From positions 1 through 54,213 of the forward strand of contig JAJPHZ010000026.1 in assembly GCA_021325025.1 (NCBI GenBank): a stretch of DNA of 54,213 nt, written 5' to 3'. Below are positions 1 through 9,455 of this stretch, piece by piece. The notes under the pieces are model-generated. The model saw only the letters and a program-made list of their open reading frames with translations. It did not search any database and was not told where the DNA came from. Position numbers and translations under genes: made by a program. The DNA is from Pseudomonadota bacterium (lineage in GTDB: Bacteria > Desulfobacterota > Binatia > Binatales > Binataceae). Positions within the stretch are counted from its first letter, which is position 1. The number at the start of each line of letters is the position of its first letter.

Positions 1-568
1 CGAGATCGACAAGATTGCCGGACGCGAGGCCGGCCGCGGCGGTCCCGACGTCTCGCGCGAAGGCGTGCAGCGCGACCTGCTGCCGATCGTCGAGGGCACC
101 ACCGTCAACACCAAGTACGGTTCAGTGCGCACCGACCATATCCTGTTCGTGGCCTCGGGTGCATTTCACATCTCCAAGCCCTCCGACCTGATTCCGGAAT
201 TTCAGGGCCGCTTTCCGATTCGCGTCGAACTCAAGGCGCTGACCCGCGACGATTTCGTGCGCATCCTGACCGAGCCCGAAAACGCGCTCATCAAGCAGTA
301 CGTCGCACTGCTCAAGACCGAACAGGTGGAGCTCAGCTTCACCGACGATGCGATCCTGGCGCTGGCCGAGATTGCCGCTTCGGTCAACGCGCGCTCCGAA
401 AATATCGGCGCGCGCCGACTGCATACGGTGCTGGAGCGGGTGCTGGACGACTTGTCGTTCTCCGCTCCGGAGCTGGCCGGGCGTCAGGTGTCGATCGACG
501 CGGCCTACGTGCACCAGCGGCTGGATTCGATCGTCAAAGACGAAGACTTGTCGCGCTATATTCTGTAA
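1..568 (+). CDS. hslU: ATP-dependent protease ATPase subunit HslU, C-terminal part
   Basis: HslU is the AAA+ unfoldase that feeds proteins to the HslV peptidase in the cytoplasm. The reading frame is open from base 2, so the 5' part, including Walker A, lies outside the window. Visible are the Walker B/sensor 1 stretch ([11 protein letters not shown], then [10 protein letters not shown]), the arginine-finger region ([14 protein letters not shown]), the sensor 2 motif ([14 protein letters not shown]) and the tail DLSRYIL. In the family this tail docks between HslV subunits, so the 3' end is complete. It is followed 37 bases later by argB on the same strand, as in Geobacter-type genomes. Identification is firm. 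Confidence 0.96.
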   Translation, partial: EIDKIAGREAGRGGPDVSREGVQRDLLPIVEGTTVNTKYGSVRTDHILFVASGAFHISKPSDLIPEFQGRFPIRVELKALTRDDFVRILTEPENALIKQYVALLKTEQVELSFTDDAILALAEIAASVNARSENIGARRLHTVLERVLDDLSFSAPELAGRQVSIDAAYVHQRLDSIVKDEDLSRYIL

Positions 569-593
569 TATTCCACGACCGGCCGCGGCCGCC

Positions 594-608
594 TAAAATT
601 CGGGGATG
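594..608 (+). promoter_or_regulatory. Candidate leaderless promoter of argB
   Basis: The hexamer TAAAAT (594-599) lies exactly 6 bases before the argB ATG at 606. That puts transcription start on the A of the start codon. A short CGGGG also precedes the ATG, so a weak ribosome-binding site cannot be excluded. No good -35 box is visible. Confidence 0.3.
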
Positions 609-1556
609 GCGAAATCAGGGCCTTCGGACAAGCAGGTGGAAAAACTCATTGAGCGGGCGCAGATCCTCGTCGAGGCGCTGCCCTTCATCCAGCGCTTTCG
701 CGGCAAGACCTTCGTCATCAAGTACGGCGGCCACGCGATGGCGTCGGAAGAGCTCAAGCAGAGCTTCGCGCAGGATGTCGTGCTGATGGATCTGGTCGGC
801 ATCAACCCGGTGGTAGTGCACGGCGGCGGCCCGCAAATCACCGAGCTGATCCAGAGGGTCGGGCTCAAATCGACCTTCGTGCGCGGCATGCGTGTGACCG
901 ACGAAGCGACCATGGAGTTGGTCGAGATGGCGCTGCAGCGCATCAACAAGGAGATCGTGATGCTGATTGCGCGCCATGGCGGCCGCGCGGTGGGGCTGTC
1001 GGGCAAGGACGGCGGCCTGATGCTGTCGCGCAAGATGCGCATGGTGATGCCTGACGCGGAGGGCCGTCCGAGCGAAGTCGATATCGGGCTGGTGGGCGAA
1101 GTGGTGGAAATCAACCCCGGCGTGCTCGAAGCGCTCGACGGCGCCAACTATATCCCGGTAATCGCGCCGGTCGGCTACGATCACGAGGGGCATACCTATA
1201 ACATCAACGCCGACCTGGCGGCCGGAAAGATCGCGGCGGCGCTCAAAGCCGAAAAGCTCATCCTGATGACCGACGTGGCGGGAATCCGCGACGAGAACGG
1301 TGCGCTGGTATCGACGTTGGACGTGGCGCGCGCCAAACGCATGATCGCGCAGAGCACCATTTCCGAAGGCATGATCCCGAAAGCGGAGTGCTGCATCGAG
1401 GCGCTGGGCGAAGGCGTCGCCAAGACCCATATTATCGACGGGCGTGTGCAGCATTCACTGCTGCTGGAGACTTTCACCCGCTCGGGAATCGGCACCGAAG
1501 TGGTAATGGGTGCGGGCAGCGTGCGCGAACTCAAGCGCTCGGCGCCGGTCAACTAG
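606..1556 (+). CDS. argB: Acetylglutamate kinase
   Basis: Phosphorylates N-acetylglutamate with ATP, the second step of arginine synthesis through acetylated intermediates. The 316-residue protein is slightly longer than the usual 290-300, with the extra at the N-terminus. Seen are the phosphate-binding VIKYGGHAM, the substrate loop VVHGGGPQI and the C-terminal nucleotide part ending in a conserved GTEVV segment. It heads argB-argD-argF-argG, 37 bases after hslU. Arginine feedback is common in long ArgB proteins with an extra N-terminal helix. A short N-terminal extension (KQVEKLIERAQILVEAL) is present, so feedback control is possible but is inference. Confidence 0.96.
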   Translation: MAKSGPSDKQVEKLIERAQILVEALPFIQRFRGKTFVIKYGGHAMASEELKQSFAQDVVLMDLVGINPVVVHGGGPQITELIQRVGLKSTFVRGMRVTDEATMELVEMALQRINKEIVMLIARHGGRAVGLSGKDGGLMLSRKMRMVMPDAEGRPSEVDIGLVGEVVEINPGVLEALDGANYIPVIAPVGYDHEGHTYNINADLAAGKIAAALKAEKLILMTDVAGIRDENGALVSTLDVARAKRMIAQSTISEGMIPKAECCIEALGEGVAKTHIIDGRVQHSLLLETFTRSGIGTEVVMGAGSVRELKRSAPVN

Positions 1557-1606
1557 TGCCAGGCCGCGCTTAATCCGATCGCCCCTAACGCCGTACGGGA
1601 GAACAG

Positions 1607-2791
1607 ATGACCAACACTGAAATCGTCGAACTGACCCATCAACACCTGGTCAACATCTACGGCTGCCTGCCGCTGGCGTTCGTGGAGGGACGCGGTCCTT
1701 ACCTGATCGACGCGGACGGCAACCGCTACCTGGATTTCTTTTGCGGGCTGGCGGTCACCAGCCTTGGCCACTGCCATCCCGCGGTCGTCGCGGCGATCAA
1801 GTCGCAGGCTGAAAAGTTGATTCACGTCTCCAACGTGTTCCATACCGAACCTACCGCGCGGCTGGCCGAGCGGCTGTCGAAGCTGTGCGGCGGTGCCAGG
1901 GTGTTCTTCGCCAACTCGGGCGCCGAGGTCAACGAGGCGGCGATCAAGCTGGCACGTCATTGGGGAGCCGACCACGGCGGGCGTTTCGAAATCATCGCGA
2001 TGCACAACTCCTTCCATGGCCGCACGATGGCGACGCTCAGCGCCACCGGCCAGGAAAAGTACCATCAGGGGTTCCAGCCGATGCTGCCCGGCATCAGCCT
2101 GGTCAACTACGACGATCTCGAGGCGGTCGAAGCGGCCGTCAATCCCAAGACCGCCGCCGTGCTGGTCGAGCCGATCCAGGGCGAAGGCGGGGTGGTGGTG
2201 CCCAAGACCGCCGACTACCTGGCGCGGCTGCGCAAGCTGTGCGACCACCACAACCTGCTGCTGATGTTCGACGAAGTGCAGGTGGGAATCGGGCGCACCG
2301 GCAAGCTGTTTGCCTGGGAGCATTTCGGCGTGCGCCCCGACGTGATGACGCTGGCCAAGGCGCTGGGCGGCGGACTGCCGATCGGCGCGATGGTGGCGCG
2401 GCCGGAGGTCGCCGCGACCCTGACGCCGGGCACGCATGGCACCACCTTCGGCGGCAATCCCGTGGCGTGCGCCGCGGCACTGGCCGTGCTCGATACCATC
2501 GAGAAGGAACGCGTGCTGGAAAACGCCACCGCCATCGGCAACTACCTGATGGAGGAACTGCGCTCGATCGCCCGGACCTCGGCGCGAATCGTCGAGGTCA
2601 GGGGCTACGGCATGATCATCGGCGTGGTGCTCGAGGGCGAAGCGCGTCCGGTCGTCGATGCCTGTTTGAAGGAGCGGCTGATTCTCAACGCAACCGCCGG
2701 TAATGTGCTGCGTCTGCTCCCCCCGCTTAACCTGACCGTCGAGCAGGCGCAGGAAGGAATGGCCATAATCCGCCGCGCCCTGACCGCGTGA
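1607..2791 (+). CDS. argD: Acetylornithine aminotransferase
   Basis: PLP-dependent class III aminotransferase making N-acetylornithine from N-acetylglutamate semialdehyde and glutamate. At 394 residues it has the family length. Seen are the phosphate-binding NSGAEVNEAAIKLAR, the PLP-contacting LLMFDEVQVGIGRTG and the Schiff-base lysine in DVMTLAKALGGGLPIGA. An SD-like GGGAG (1598-1602) precedes the ATG. It lies 50 bases after argB and about 107 before argF, within the arginine cluster. The acetylornithine and succinyldiaminopimelate activities cannot be separated from sequence alone; context favours ArgD. Confidence 0.95.
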   Translation: MTNTEIVELTHQHLVNIYGCLPLAFVEGRGPYLIDADGNRYLDFFCGLAVTSLGHCHPAVVAAIKSQAEKLIHVSNVFHTEPTARLAERLSKLCGGARVFFANSGAEVNEAAIKLARHWGADHGGRFEIIAMHNSFHGRTMATLSATGQEKYHQGFQPMLPGISLVNYDDLEAVEAAVNPKTAAVLVEPIQGEGGVVVPKTADYLARLRKLCDHHNLLLMFDEVQVGIGRTGKLFAWEHFGVRPDVMTLAKALGGGLPIGAMVARPEVAATLTPGTHGTTFGGNPVACAAALAVLDTIEKERVLENATAIGNYLMEELRSIARTSARIVEVRGYGMIIGVVLEGEARPVVDACLKERLILNATAGNVLRLLPPLNLTVEQAQEGMAIIRRALTA

Positions 2792-2886
2792 TCCGTTCCG
2801 TTAGCTCTGCGGCAACCGGCTGTGGGAGTGGCTCCCTCGTGTTCCCCTGCCTGACCGGAGAGCGGGGCGAGGGCCGAGGGTTTCGA

Positions 2887-2901
2887 TAAATTCAGGCAAT
2901 G
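2887..2901 (+). promoter_or_regulatory. Candidate leaderless promoter of argF
   Basis: TAAATT (2887-2892) is followed by exactly 6 bases and the argF ATG at 2899, the same geometry as upstream of argB, the sigma-54 activator and the cysteine synthase gene. The argD-argF gap (107 bases) is the largest inside the cluster, so an internal promoter is plausible. No convincing -35 box. Confidence 0.3.
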
Positions 2902-3846
2902 AAACGCGACTTCATCGATCTGTCATCCATTTCCCGCGCCGAAGGGCACGCTTTGCTCAACCTGGCGGGATGGCTCAAGAGCGACGTCAAGAACGAGCTG
3001 GAGCATCCCTACCTGCGCGGCAAGACGCTGGCGATGCTGTTTCAGAAACCGTCGCTGCGCACGCGGCTGACCTTCGAAGCCGGGATGGCGCAACTGGGCG
3101 GACATGCGATTTACCTGGGACCCGCGGAAATCGGCATCGGCGAGCGCGAATCGGTCAAGGACGTCGCGCGCAACCTGTCGCGATGGGTGGACCTGATCAT
3201 GATCCGCACCTTCGCCCACGACACCTGCGTGGAGCTGGCGCGCGAATCCAGCGTGCCGGTGATCAACGGGCTGACCGATCTGCTCCATCCCTGCCAGCTC
3301 ATGGCCGACTTGCTGACGCTCAAGGAGCATCGCGGCGAATTCACCCGCCTGCGCGTGGCCTTTGTCGGCGACGGCTTCAACCTGGCCCATAGCTGGATCG
3401 AGGCGTCGGAACTGTTCGGACTGGAACTGCGCCTGGGATGCCCCCCCGGCTACGAGCCGGACAAGGGTTTTGCGCCCCGCATCAAGCGTGCCGGTATCCT
3501 CCTCACCAACGACCCCAGGGAAGCCGTCAGCGGCGCCGACGCGGTTTACACCGATACGTGGACTTCGATGGGCCAGGAGCGCGAGGCCGCGCGCCGGCGG
3601 CGCGACTTCAAAAACTTCCAGGTCAACCGCGAGCTGCTCAAGCATGCCAAACCCGGTGCCCTGGTGATGCACTGTCTGCCGGCCCATCGCGGCGAGGAGA
3701 TCACCGACGAAGTCCTCGACGGCCCCACCTCGGTCGTGCTGGATCAGGCCGAAAACCGTCTGCATGTACAGAAGGCCATCATGCTGTGGCTGCTCAAACC
3801 CGAGGTGCTGGAGCGCTGGACGGGCGGCGAGCGGGCGCGGAAGTGA
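2899..3846 (+). CDS. argF: Ornithine carbamoyltransferase
   Basis: Joins carbamoyl phosphate to ornithine to make citrulline. The 315-residue protein has the carbamoyl-phosphate motif (FQKPSLRTRLTFE, the SxRT signature), the HPCQLMADLLT block and the C-terminal ornithine loop with cysteine in VMHCLPAHRGEEI. Family length and all key motifs are intact. Third gene of the arginine cluster; the stop (TGA 3844-3846) overlaps a GTG that could start a tiny ORF running to argG. Confidence 0.96.
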   Translation: MKRDFIDLSSISRAEGHALLNLAGWLKSDVKNELEHPYLRGKTLAMLFQKPSLRTRLTFEAGMAQLGGHAIYLGPAEIGIGERESVKDVARNLSRWVDLIMIRTFAHDTCVELARESSVPVINGLTDLLHPCQLMADLLTLKEHRGEFTRLRVAFVGDGFNLAHSWIEASELFGLELRLGCPPGYEPDKGFAPRIKRAGILLTNDPREAVSGADAVYTDTWTSMGQEREAARRRRDFKNFQVNRELLKHAKPGALVMHCLPAHRGEEITDEVLDGPTSVVLDQAENRLHVQKAIMLWLLKPEVLERWTGGERARK

Positions 3847-3953
3847 GTCGGCTAGATGTCAAGCTGAACAAGCTTTATAGGCACGAGTGTTCCGGGCCGG
3901 ATCGCATGCTTGAGGCGTTGCAGGAATTGTCGATCTCGCCCGAAAAGTGGTGA
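3843..3953 (+). CDS. Possible 36-residue microprotein between argF and argG
   Basis: A GTG at 3843 overlaps the argF stop in a GTGA arrangement and opens a 36-codon frame (begins [15 protein letters not shown]) that fills the whole argF-argG gap and stops at 3953. The overlap would allow translational coupling to argF. I recognise no family, the ribosome-binding site is weak and the length is easily reached by chance in GC-rich DNA. It may simply be spacer. Confidence 0.2.
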   Translation: MSRLDVKLNKLYRHECSGPDRMLEALQELSISPEKW

Positions 3954-4000
3954 CCAAGCGCGGCGAGCGACAGGGAACCTTTTTTCCAGACGTTGTTTCA

Positions 4001-5221
<1,221 letters not shown>

Positions 5222-5248
5222 GCTTTCAACCCAAACCCGAGCGCATGA

Positions 5249-6019
5249 TCAAAACCGCAAATGGCGCAGGGTCTGCTTGTTGAGGATCAACTGTTTGAGC
5301 GACTCGATGCCGATCTTGAGATGGTCCTGGACAAATTGTTCGGTCACCAGCCGTTCGCTGGCGCTGGTCACGACTCCTTCGGGCAGCATCGGCTGGTCGC
5401 TGACCAACAGCAACGCGCCGCTGGGGATCTGGTTGTAAAAGCCGACCGTAAAAATGGTGGCGGTTTCCATGTCGATGGCGTCGACCCGGATGCGGTGCAG
5501 ATAGGCCTTGAATTCCTCGTCATGCTCCCAGACGCGGCGGTTGGTGGTGTAGACCGTGCCGGTCCAATAGTCGCGGCCGAATTCGCGGATGGTGGTGGAG
5601 ACCGCCTTTTGCAGCGCGAAGGCGGGCAGCGCGGGGACCTCGGGCGGAAGATAGTCGCGGGAAGTGCCCTCGCCGCGAATCGCAGCGATCGGCAGAATCA
5701 GATCGCCCAGTTGATTGCGCTCTTTGAGTCCGCCGCACTTGCCCAAAAACAACACCGCCTTGGGTTGGATCGCGGTCAGCAGGTCCATGACGGTGGCGGC
5801 GCCCGGGCTGCCCATGCCGAAATCGATAATGGTAATGTCTTCGGCAGTGGCACATTGCATCGGCCGGTCCTCGCCCATCACCTTGACCCCGTGCCAGGTT
5901 GCGAACAGGCGCAAGTAGAGGCTGAAGTTGGTAAGCAGAATATATTTGCCGAATTTCGCCGTGCTCTGGCCGGTATAGCGCGGCAGCCAGTCTTCGACGA
6001 TTTCCCGTTTGCTTTTCAT
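5249..6019 (-). CDS. amn: AMP nucleosidase (short form)
   Basis: A purine-nucleoside-phosphorylase-fold enzyme. Members of this short family hydrolyse AMP to adenine and ribose 5-phosphate. The 256-residue protein lacks the N-terminal domain of the about 480-residue E. coli Amn and matches the shorter family. Visible signatures are IIDFGMGSPGAATVMDLL and AVLFLGKCGGL (phosphate and ribose site), RRVWEHDEEF, and AIDMETATIFTVGF, whose DMET segment carries the base and ribose contacts. It converges with argG (27-base gap). Substrate is inferred from family resemblance; another nucleoside phosphorylase activity is possible. Confidence 0.85.
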   Translation of the reverse strand: MKSKREIVEDWLPRYTGQSTAKFGKYILLTNFSLYLRLFATWHGVKVMGEDRPMQCATAEDITIIDFGMGSPGAATVMDLLTAIQPKAVLFLGKCGGLKERNQLGDLILPIAAIRGEGTSRDYLPPEVPALPAFALQKAVSTTIREFGRDYWTGTVYTTNRRVWEHDEEFKAYLHRIRVDAIDMETATIFTVGFYNQIPSGALLLVSDQPMLPEGVVTSASERLVTEQFVQDHLKIGIESLKQLILNKQTLRHLRF

Positions 6020-6109
6020 CGCGATTGCCCGCGTTGCCTTGCCTGCGGCTCGAATCGCAAAGGCCGGTAGATGACGCTGGGCTGCGGTACAGTCGCGGAT
6101 GGGGTCGGC

Positions 6110-6508
6110 TTATGAAGTGCCGTCCATCCGCTGCAAGCCGCTCAGTAGATGCATCAGGCGTTCGGTGTCCAGCGGCTTGGAGAGGTAATAACCGGCGCCG
6201 CGCGAACGCGCCAACCGCTCAACATCAGGAGTGTGCTGCGAAGCGATGTAAACGATAAACGCCTGCGGCATCCAGTTCTGGATCTTGTTGAGCAACCAGC
6301 CGCGGTCCGCCTCCAACACCTTTTCGTCGTCCACCACCACGACCCTGCAGTCTCCGTTGGGTATCAGGTTGAGATAAGAGCTGAAATCACCCGTAACCTT
6401 GAGCTTCCACGGGCGACTGCAATTTTTTAGCAGCAGTTCCACAAGACTACGGTCATCACTGAGAGCCAGGATGGTGGGATGCTTTTTCGGGCGATAACTC
6501 GTATTCAT
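6110..6508 (-). CDS. Receiver-only response regulator (CheY-like)
   Basis: A single receiver domain with no output domain. Acidic pocket residues are in LALSDDRSL, the probable phospho-acceptor aspartate in CRVVVVDDEKV, a serine in YIASQHT and the conserved lysine in YYLSKPLD. Such proteins act by phosphotransfer or protein contact. No histidine kinase gene is nearby. The frame is open to an ATG at 6553. I choose ATG 6508 (132 residues) because a good sigma-54 -24/-12 match at 6567-6582 would start RNA near 6556, leaving no leader for the longer form. Both starts have weak SD sequences. Confidence 0.78.
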   Translation of the reverse strand: MNTSYRPKKHPTILALSDDRSLVELLLKNCSRPWKLKVTGDFSSYLNLIPNGDCRVVVVDDEKVLEADRGWLLNKIQNWMPQAFIVYIASQHTPDVERLARSRGAGYYLSKPLDTERLMHLLSGLQRMDGTS

Positions 6509-6566
6509 CGCACTCAAACCCGGCCCCCTAATAATGCGCTCGAGTCCATCCACAACCTGCTAGTAG

Positions 6567-6582
6567 AGCATCATTCATGCCA
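6567..6582 (-). promoter_or_regulatory. Candidate sigma-54 promoter of the receiver gene
   Basis: Minus-strand TGGCATGAATGATGCT has the invariant GG-N10-GC spacing and a TGGCA -24 box; the -12 box is ATGCT against TTGCW. Predicted start near 6556, 48 bases before the ATG at 6508. It is one of four such sites near a sigma-54 activator gene. Confidence 0.5.
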
Positions 6583-6719
6583 ATCTCTTAGCTGCCTAGC
6601 GAATTAAAATCCGACAGCGGCGCGCCATATAGCAGCCTGAATTTATCCAAAACGAAGCAGTTTGGTTCATTTCGCGGCGCCTTTGGAACCATTAGTTTGC
6701 ATCCCTGTGCATCAAGCGC

Positions 6720-9440
6720 CTAACTCAATCCCCGCAGCGGGGCAATGCGGATGCGGGCGTCGATCACCACCGCGCCTTGTCCGGGAGGCAGGACCTTTAC
6801 CGGATTGAGGTCAAGTTCGGTGATCTCCGGCACAACTTCCACCAGCGCCGAGATCGCGCAGATGACCGAGATCAGTGCCTGGCGGTCTCCGGCGGGTGCG
6901 CCGCGGTAGCCGTCGAGCAGCGGGCTGGAGCGCAGCGCCGCCACCATCTCGGCGGCGTCCAGATCGCTGACCGGATGGAGCCGGAAGGCGACATCCTTGA
7001 GCAATTCGACGTTGACCCCGCCCAGGCCGCAGACCAGCAGCGGGCCGAAGGTGGGGTCGGTGGTGACGCCGACCAGCGCTTCGATCCCCTGGGTTAGTTC
7101 GGGCTGCAGCACGATGGCGTCCAGCCGTTTGCCCAACTCCTCCATCCGGCGCGCCAGCCGCGCCGCCGCTTGCGCCACTTCGGCAGCAGAATGCAGACCC
7201 ATGATGACGCCGCCGACGTCGCTTTTGTGCACCACATCGGGCGAGACGATTTTGGCCACAAGCGGAAACCCCATTCGTTGCGCCACCGCCGATGCCTGTG
7301 CGACGGTGGTCTGCTCGCCGAGTGCGGCCTTGATGCCTGCCGCCGCCAGCACCGCGGATATTTGCTGTTGCGTCAGCCATCGGGGACCCTCGGCGCCGGC
7401 CAGGGCTTGATCGACAACGGTGCGGATGGCGGCCTCGGCCGACGGCTCCAGGGTTACGATGGTGCCGCGCGGGCGGCTGCGCCAGCGGGCGTAGCGATTG
7501 GCCGCCTCCAGTGCCAATGCCACGTTTTCGGGAAACTTGTAGCACGGGATCGGACCGCGCGCTCCACCATTGATCTCTTCGGGCGGCTGCCCGGAGGACA
7601 TGAATGCGCACGCGATGGGCTTGTCGGGCGGCACCGCCGCAGCCCCATTGGCTATACCGCGCGCAATTTCCACCGGCTCGGTGACCATCGGCGGGATGTA
7701 AATTACCACCACGGAGTCGACGTTCGGGTCGTTGGCGACCGTGGCGATAGCACGAGCAAAATCACTGCCGCTGGCGGCGGCGGTCATATCCACCGGATTG
7801 GACAGCGCGGCGCGCAGCGGCAAAAAGGTTTGCAGTTCCTGCCTGGTCGTGGGCGCCAGTTCGGGCAGTTGCAGGCCGAGCGCTTCGCAGGCGTCGGCCA
7901 GCAGAATCGCCGGGCCGCCGGCGTTGGTTACCACGCCGACGCGCGGACCCGCCGGCACCGGCTGCATCGACAGCAGCGATACCACGTCGAACAACTCTTC
8001 CAGCGTGTTGGTGCGGATTACGCCGGTCTGCTCGAATAGCGCCTCGACCGCGACGTCAAGGTTGGCCAGCGAGGCGGAATGGCTCAGGGCGGCGCGCCGC
8101 CCCGCCGCCGAGCGGCCCGACTTGACCGCAACGATCGGCTTGTGGCGCGCCACCGCCGGCGCCAGGCGCGCGAATTTGCGCGGATTGCCGAAGCTTTCCA
8201 GGTACAGCACAATCGCCTTGGTGCGCGGATCGTCGCTCCAGTAGGAGAGCAGGTCGTTGCCCGACACGTCTGCCTTGTTGCCAACCGACACGAAGCTGGA
8301 CAGGCCGATATTGCGCTGGCGGGCATGGTCGAGGATGGCGATGCCCAAGGCGCCGCTCTGCGACAGCATCCCGATATTGCCCGCTCGCGGCATGACCGGC
8401 GCAAAGGTGGCGTTGAGGTTCACGGCCGGGTCGGTGTTGATGATCCCCATGCAATTGGGCCCCACCATCCGCATCCCACTGGCCCGCGCCAGGCGCACGA
8501 TGCGGTCCTGCACGGCGCGTCCCTCGGCCGAGACTTCGGAGAAACCCGCGGTAATTACCACCACGCCGTGAACGCCGGCCGCGGCGCATTGCTTGACGGC
8601 CTCCTCGACCGCCTCGGTGGGCACGCAGATGACAGCCAGGTCCACGCGCTCGCCAATCGCGGCCAGGCTGGCGAACGAGCGCAGTCCCTGTACCTCGCGG
8701 GCACGCGGATTGATTGGACAGATGCGGCCTCTGAATCCGACGCTCATCAGATTGGCCAGAATCGCGCCGCCGATTTTGCCCGGGTCGCGCGAGGCGCCGA
8801 TCACCGCCACCGAAGTGGGGTTGAGCAGCCGAAAAATGCTGTGTGCTGCGGCCAACCGTTCGCGCCGCAAGCTTTGATTGAGAAACTGCTCGGTCTCTTC
8901 GATCGCGAACCAAACGCGCACCACGCCGGCTTCGGTCGCTTGTCGGACGCTGAAGCCGCTGCGCGCAAATACTTCCAGCATCCGCGTGTTGCCGGCCAGC
9001 ACGTCGGCTTCCAGGCGGTTGATGCCGTTGGCGTGGGCGATGCGGCACAGATGTTCGAGCAGCAGCGTGCCGACCCCGCGTCCCTGGTATTCATCTTCCA
9101 CCGTAAACGCCACTTCCGCGCTGTGCGGCTGCTGGCCGTCGCTGGCCGCGTACATCCCCACGCCGATGATGTGCTCGTCGTCGGGATAGCGCCGGGTTGC
9201 GGCCAGACCGAAGCGTCGCACGTAATCGAGCTGCGTAAAGCGGTCAAGGTCCTCTTCGCTGAAGCGCTTTTTGTGCACCATGAAGCGGAAGTAGGCCGAC
9301 TCGGGGCTCAGGCGCTGGAAGTGCGCACGCAGCCGTTGGCGGTCTTCGGGCACGATGGCGCGGATCAGAATGGAACTGCCGTCGGTAAGGATTCCCCGTG
9401 CCGAGTAGTTGCGTAGTTCGTCGACGGCCGCCTGCAGCAT
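6720..9440 (-). CDS. GNAT acetyltransferase fused to NDP-forming acyl-CoA synthetase (Pat-type)
   Basis: A 906-residue bifunctional protein. Residues about 20-190 are a GNAT domain with the acetyl-CoA loop DEYQGRGVGTLLLEHL (116-131). About 205-330 is a CoA-binding Rossmann domain (SVAVIGASRDPGKIGG). Ligase domains follow, with His454 in ALSHSASLAN where ADP-forming acetyl-CoA synthetases carry the phosphohistidine. The end is an ATP-grasp domain (VAKIVSPDVVHKSDVGGV). Relatives acetylate lysines, notably of acyl-CoA synthetases. Here GNAT is N-terminal, the reverse of E. coli PatZ, and the histidine that Salmonella Pat has lost is kept. Last gene of a USP-CBS/kinase/Pat operon (15-base gap). 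SD GAGGGAG is strong. Confidence 0.9.
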   Translation of the reverse strand: MLQAAVDELRNYSARGILTDGSSILIRAIVPEDRQRLRAHFQRLSPESAYFRFMVHKKRFSEEDLDRFTQLDYVRRFGLAATRRYPDDEHIIGVGMYAASDGQQPHSAEVAFTVEDEYQGRGVGTLLLEHLCRIAHANGINRLEADVLAGNTRMLEVFARSGFSVRQATEAGVVRVWFAIEETEQFLNQSLRRERLAAAHSIFRLLNPTSVAVIGASRDPGKIGGAILANLMSVGFRGRICPINPRAREVQGLRSFASLAAIGERVDLAVICVPTEAVEEAVKQCAAAGVHGVVVITAGFSEVSAEGRAVQDRIVRLARASGMRMVGPNCMGIINTDPAVNLNATFAPVMPRAGNIGMLSQSGALGIAILDHARQRNIGLSSFVSVGNKADVSGNDLLSYWSDDPRTKAIVLYLESFGNPRKFARLAPAVARHKPIVAVKSGRSAAGRRAALSHSASLANLDVAVEALFEQTGVIRTNTLEELFDVVSLLSMQPVPAGPRVGVVTNAGGPAILLADACEALGLQLPELAPTTRQELQTFLPLRAALSNPVDMTAAASGSDFARAIATVANDPNVDSVVVIYIPPMVTEPVEIARGIANGAAAVPPDKPIACAFMSSGQPPEEINGGARGPIPCYKFPENVALALEAANRYARWRSRPRGTIVTLEPSAEAAIRTVVDQALAGAEGPRWLTQQQISAVLAAAGIKAALGEQTTVAQASAVAQRMGFPLVAKIVSPDVVHKSDVGGVIMGLHSAAEVAQAAARLARRMEELGKRLDAIVLQPELTQGIEALVGVTTDPTFGPLLVCGLGGVNVELLKDVAFRLHPVSDLDAAEMVAALRSSPLLDGYRGAPAGDRQALISVICAISALVEVVPEITELDLNPVKVLPPGQGAVVIDARIRIAPLRGLS

Positions 9441-9455
9441 CGGGCTCTCCCTCTC

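Noticed and set aside
2823..2840. Terminator between argD and argF (GGGAG-TGG-CTCCC)
   Set aside because: Stem of only about five pairs and no U-run.
8079..9416. Long plus-strand open frame (445 codons) opposite the Pat-type gene
   Set aside because: Antisense shadow of a GC-rich gene; composition rich in Arg/His/Gln, no homology and no SD.
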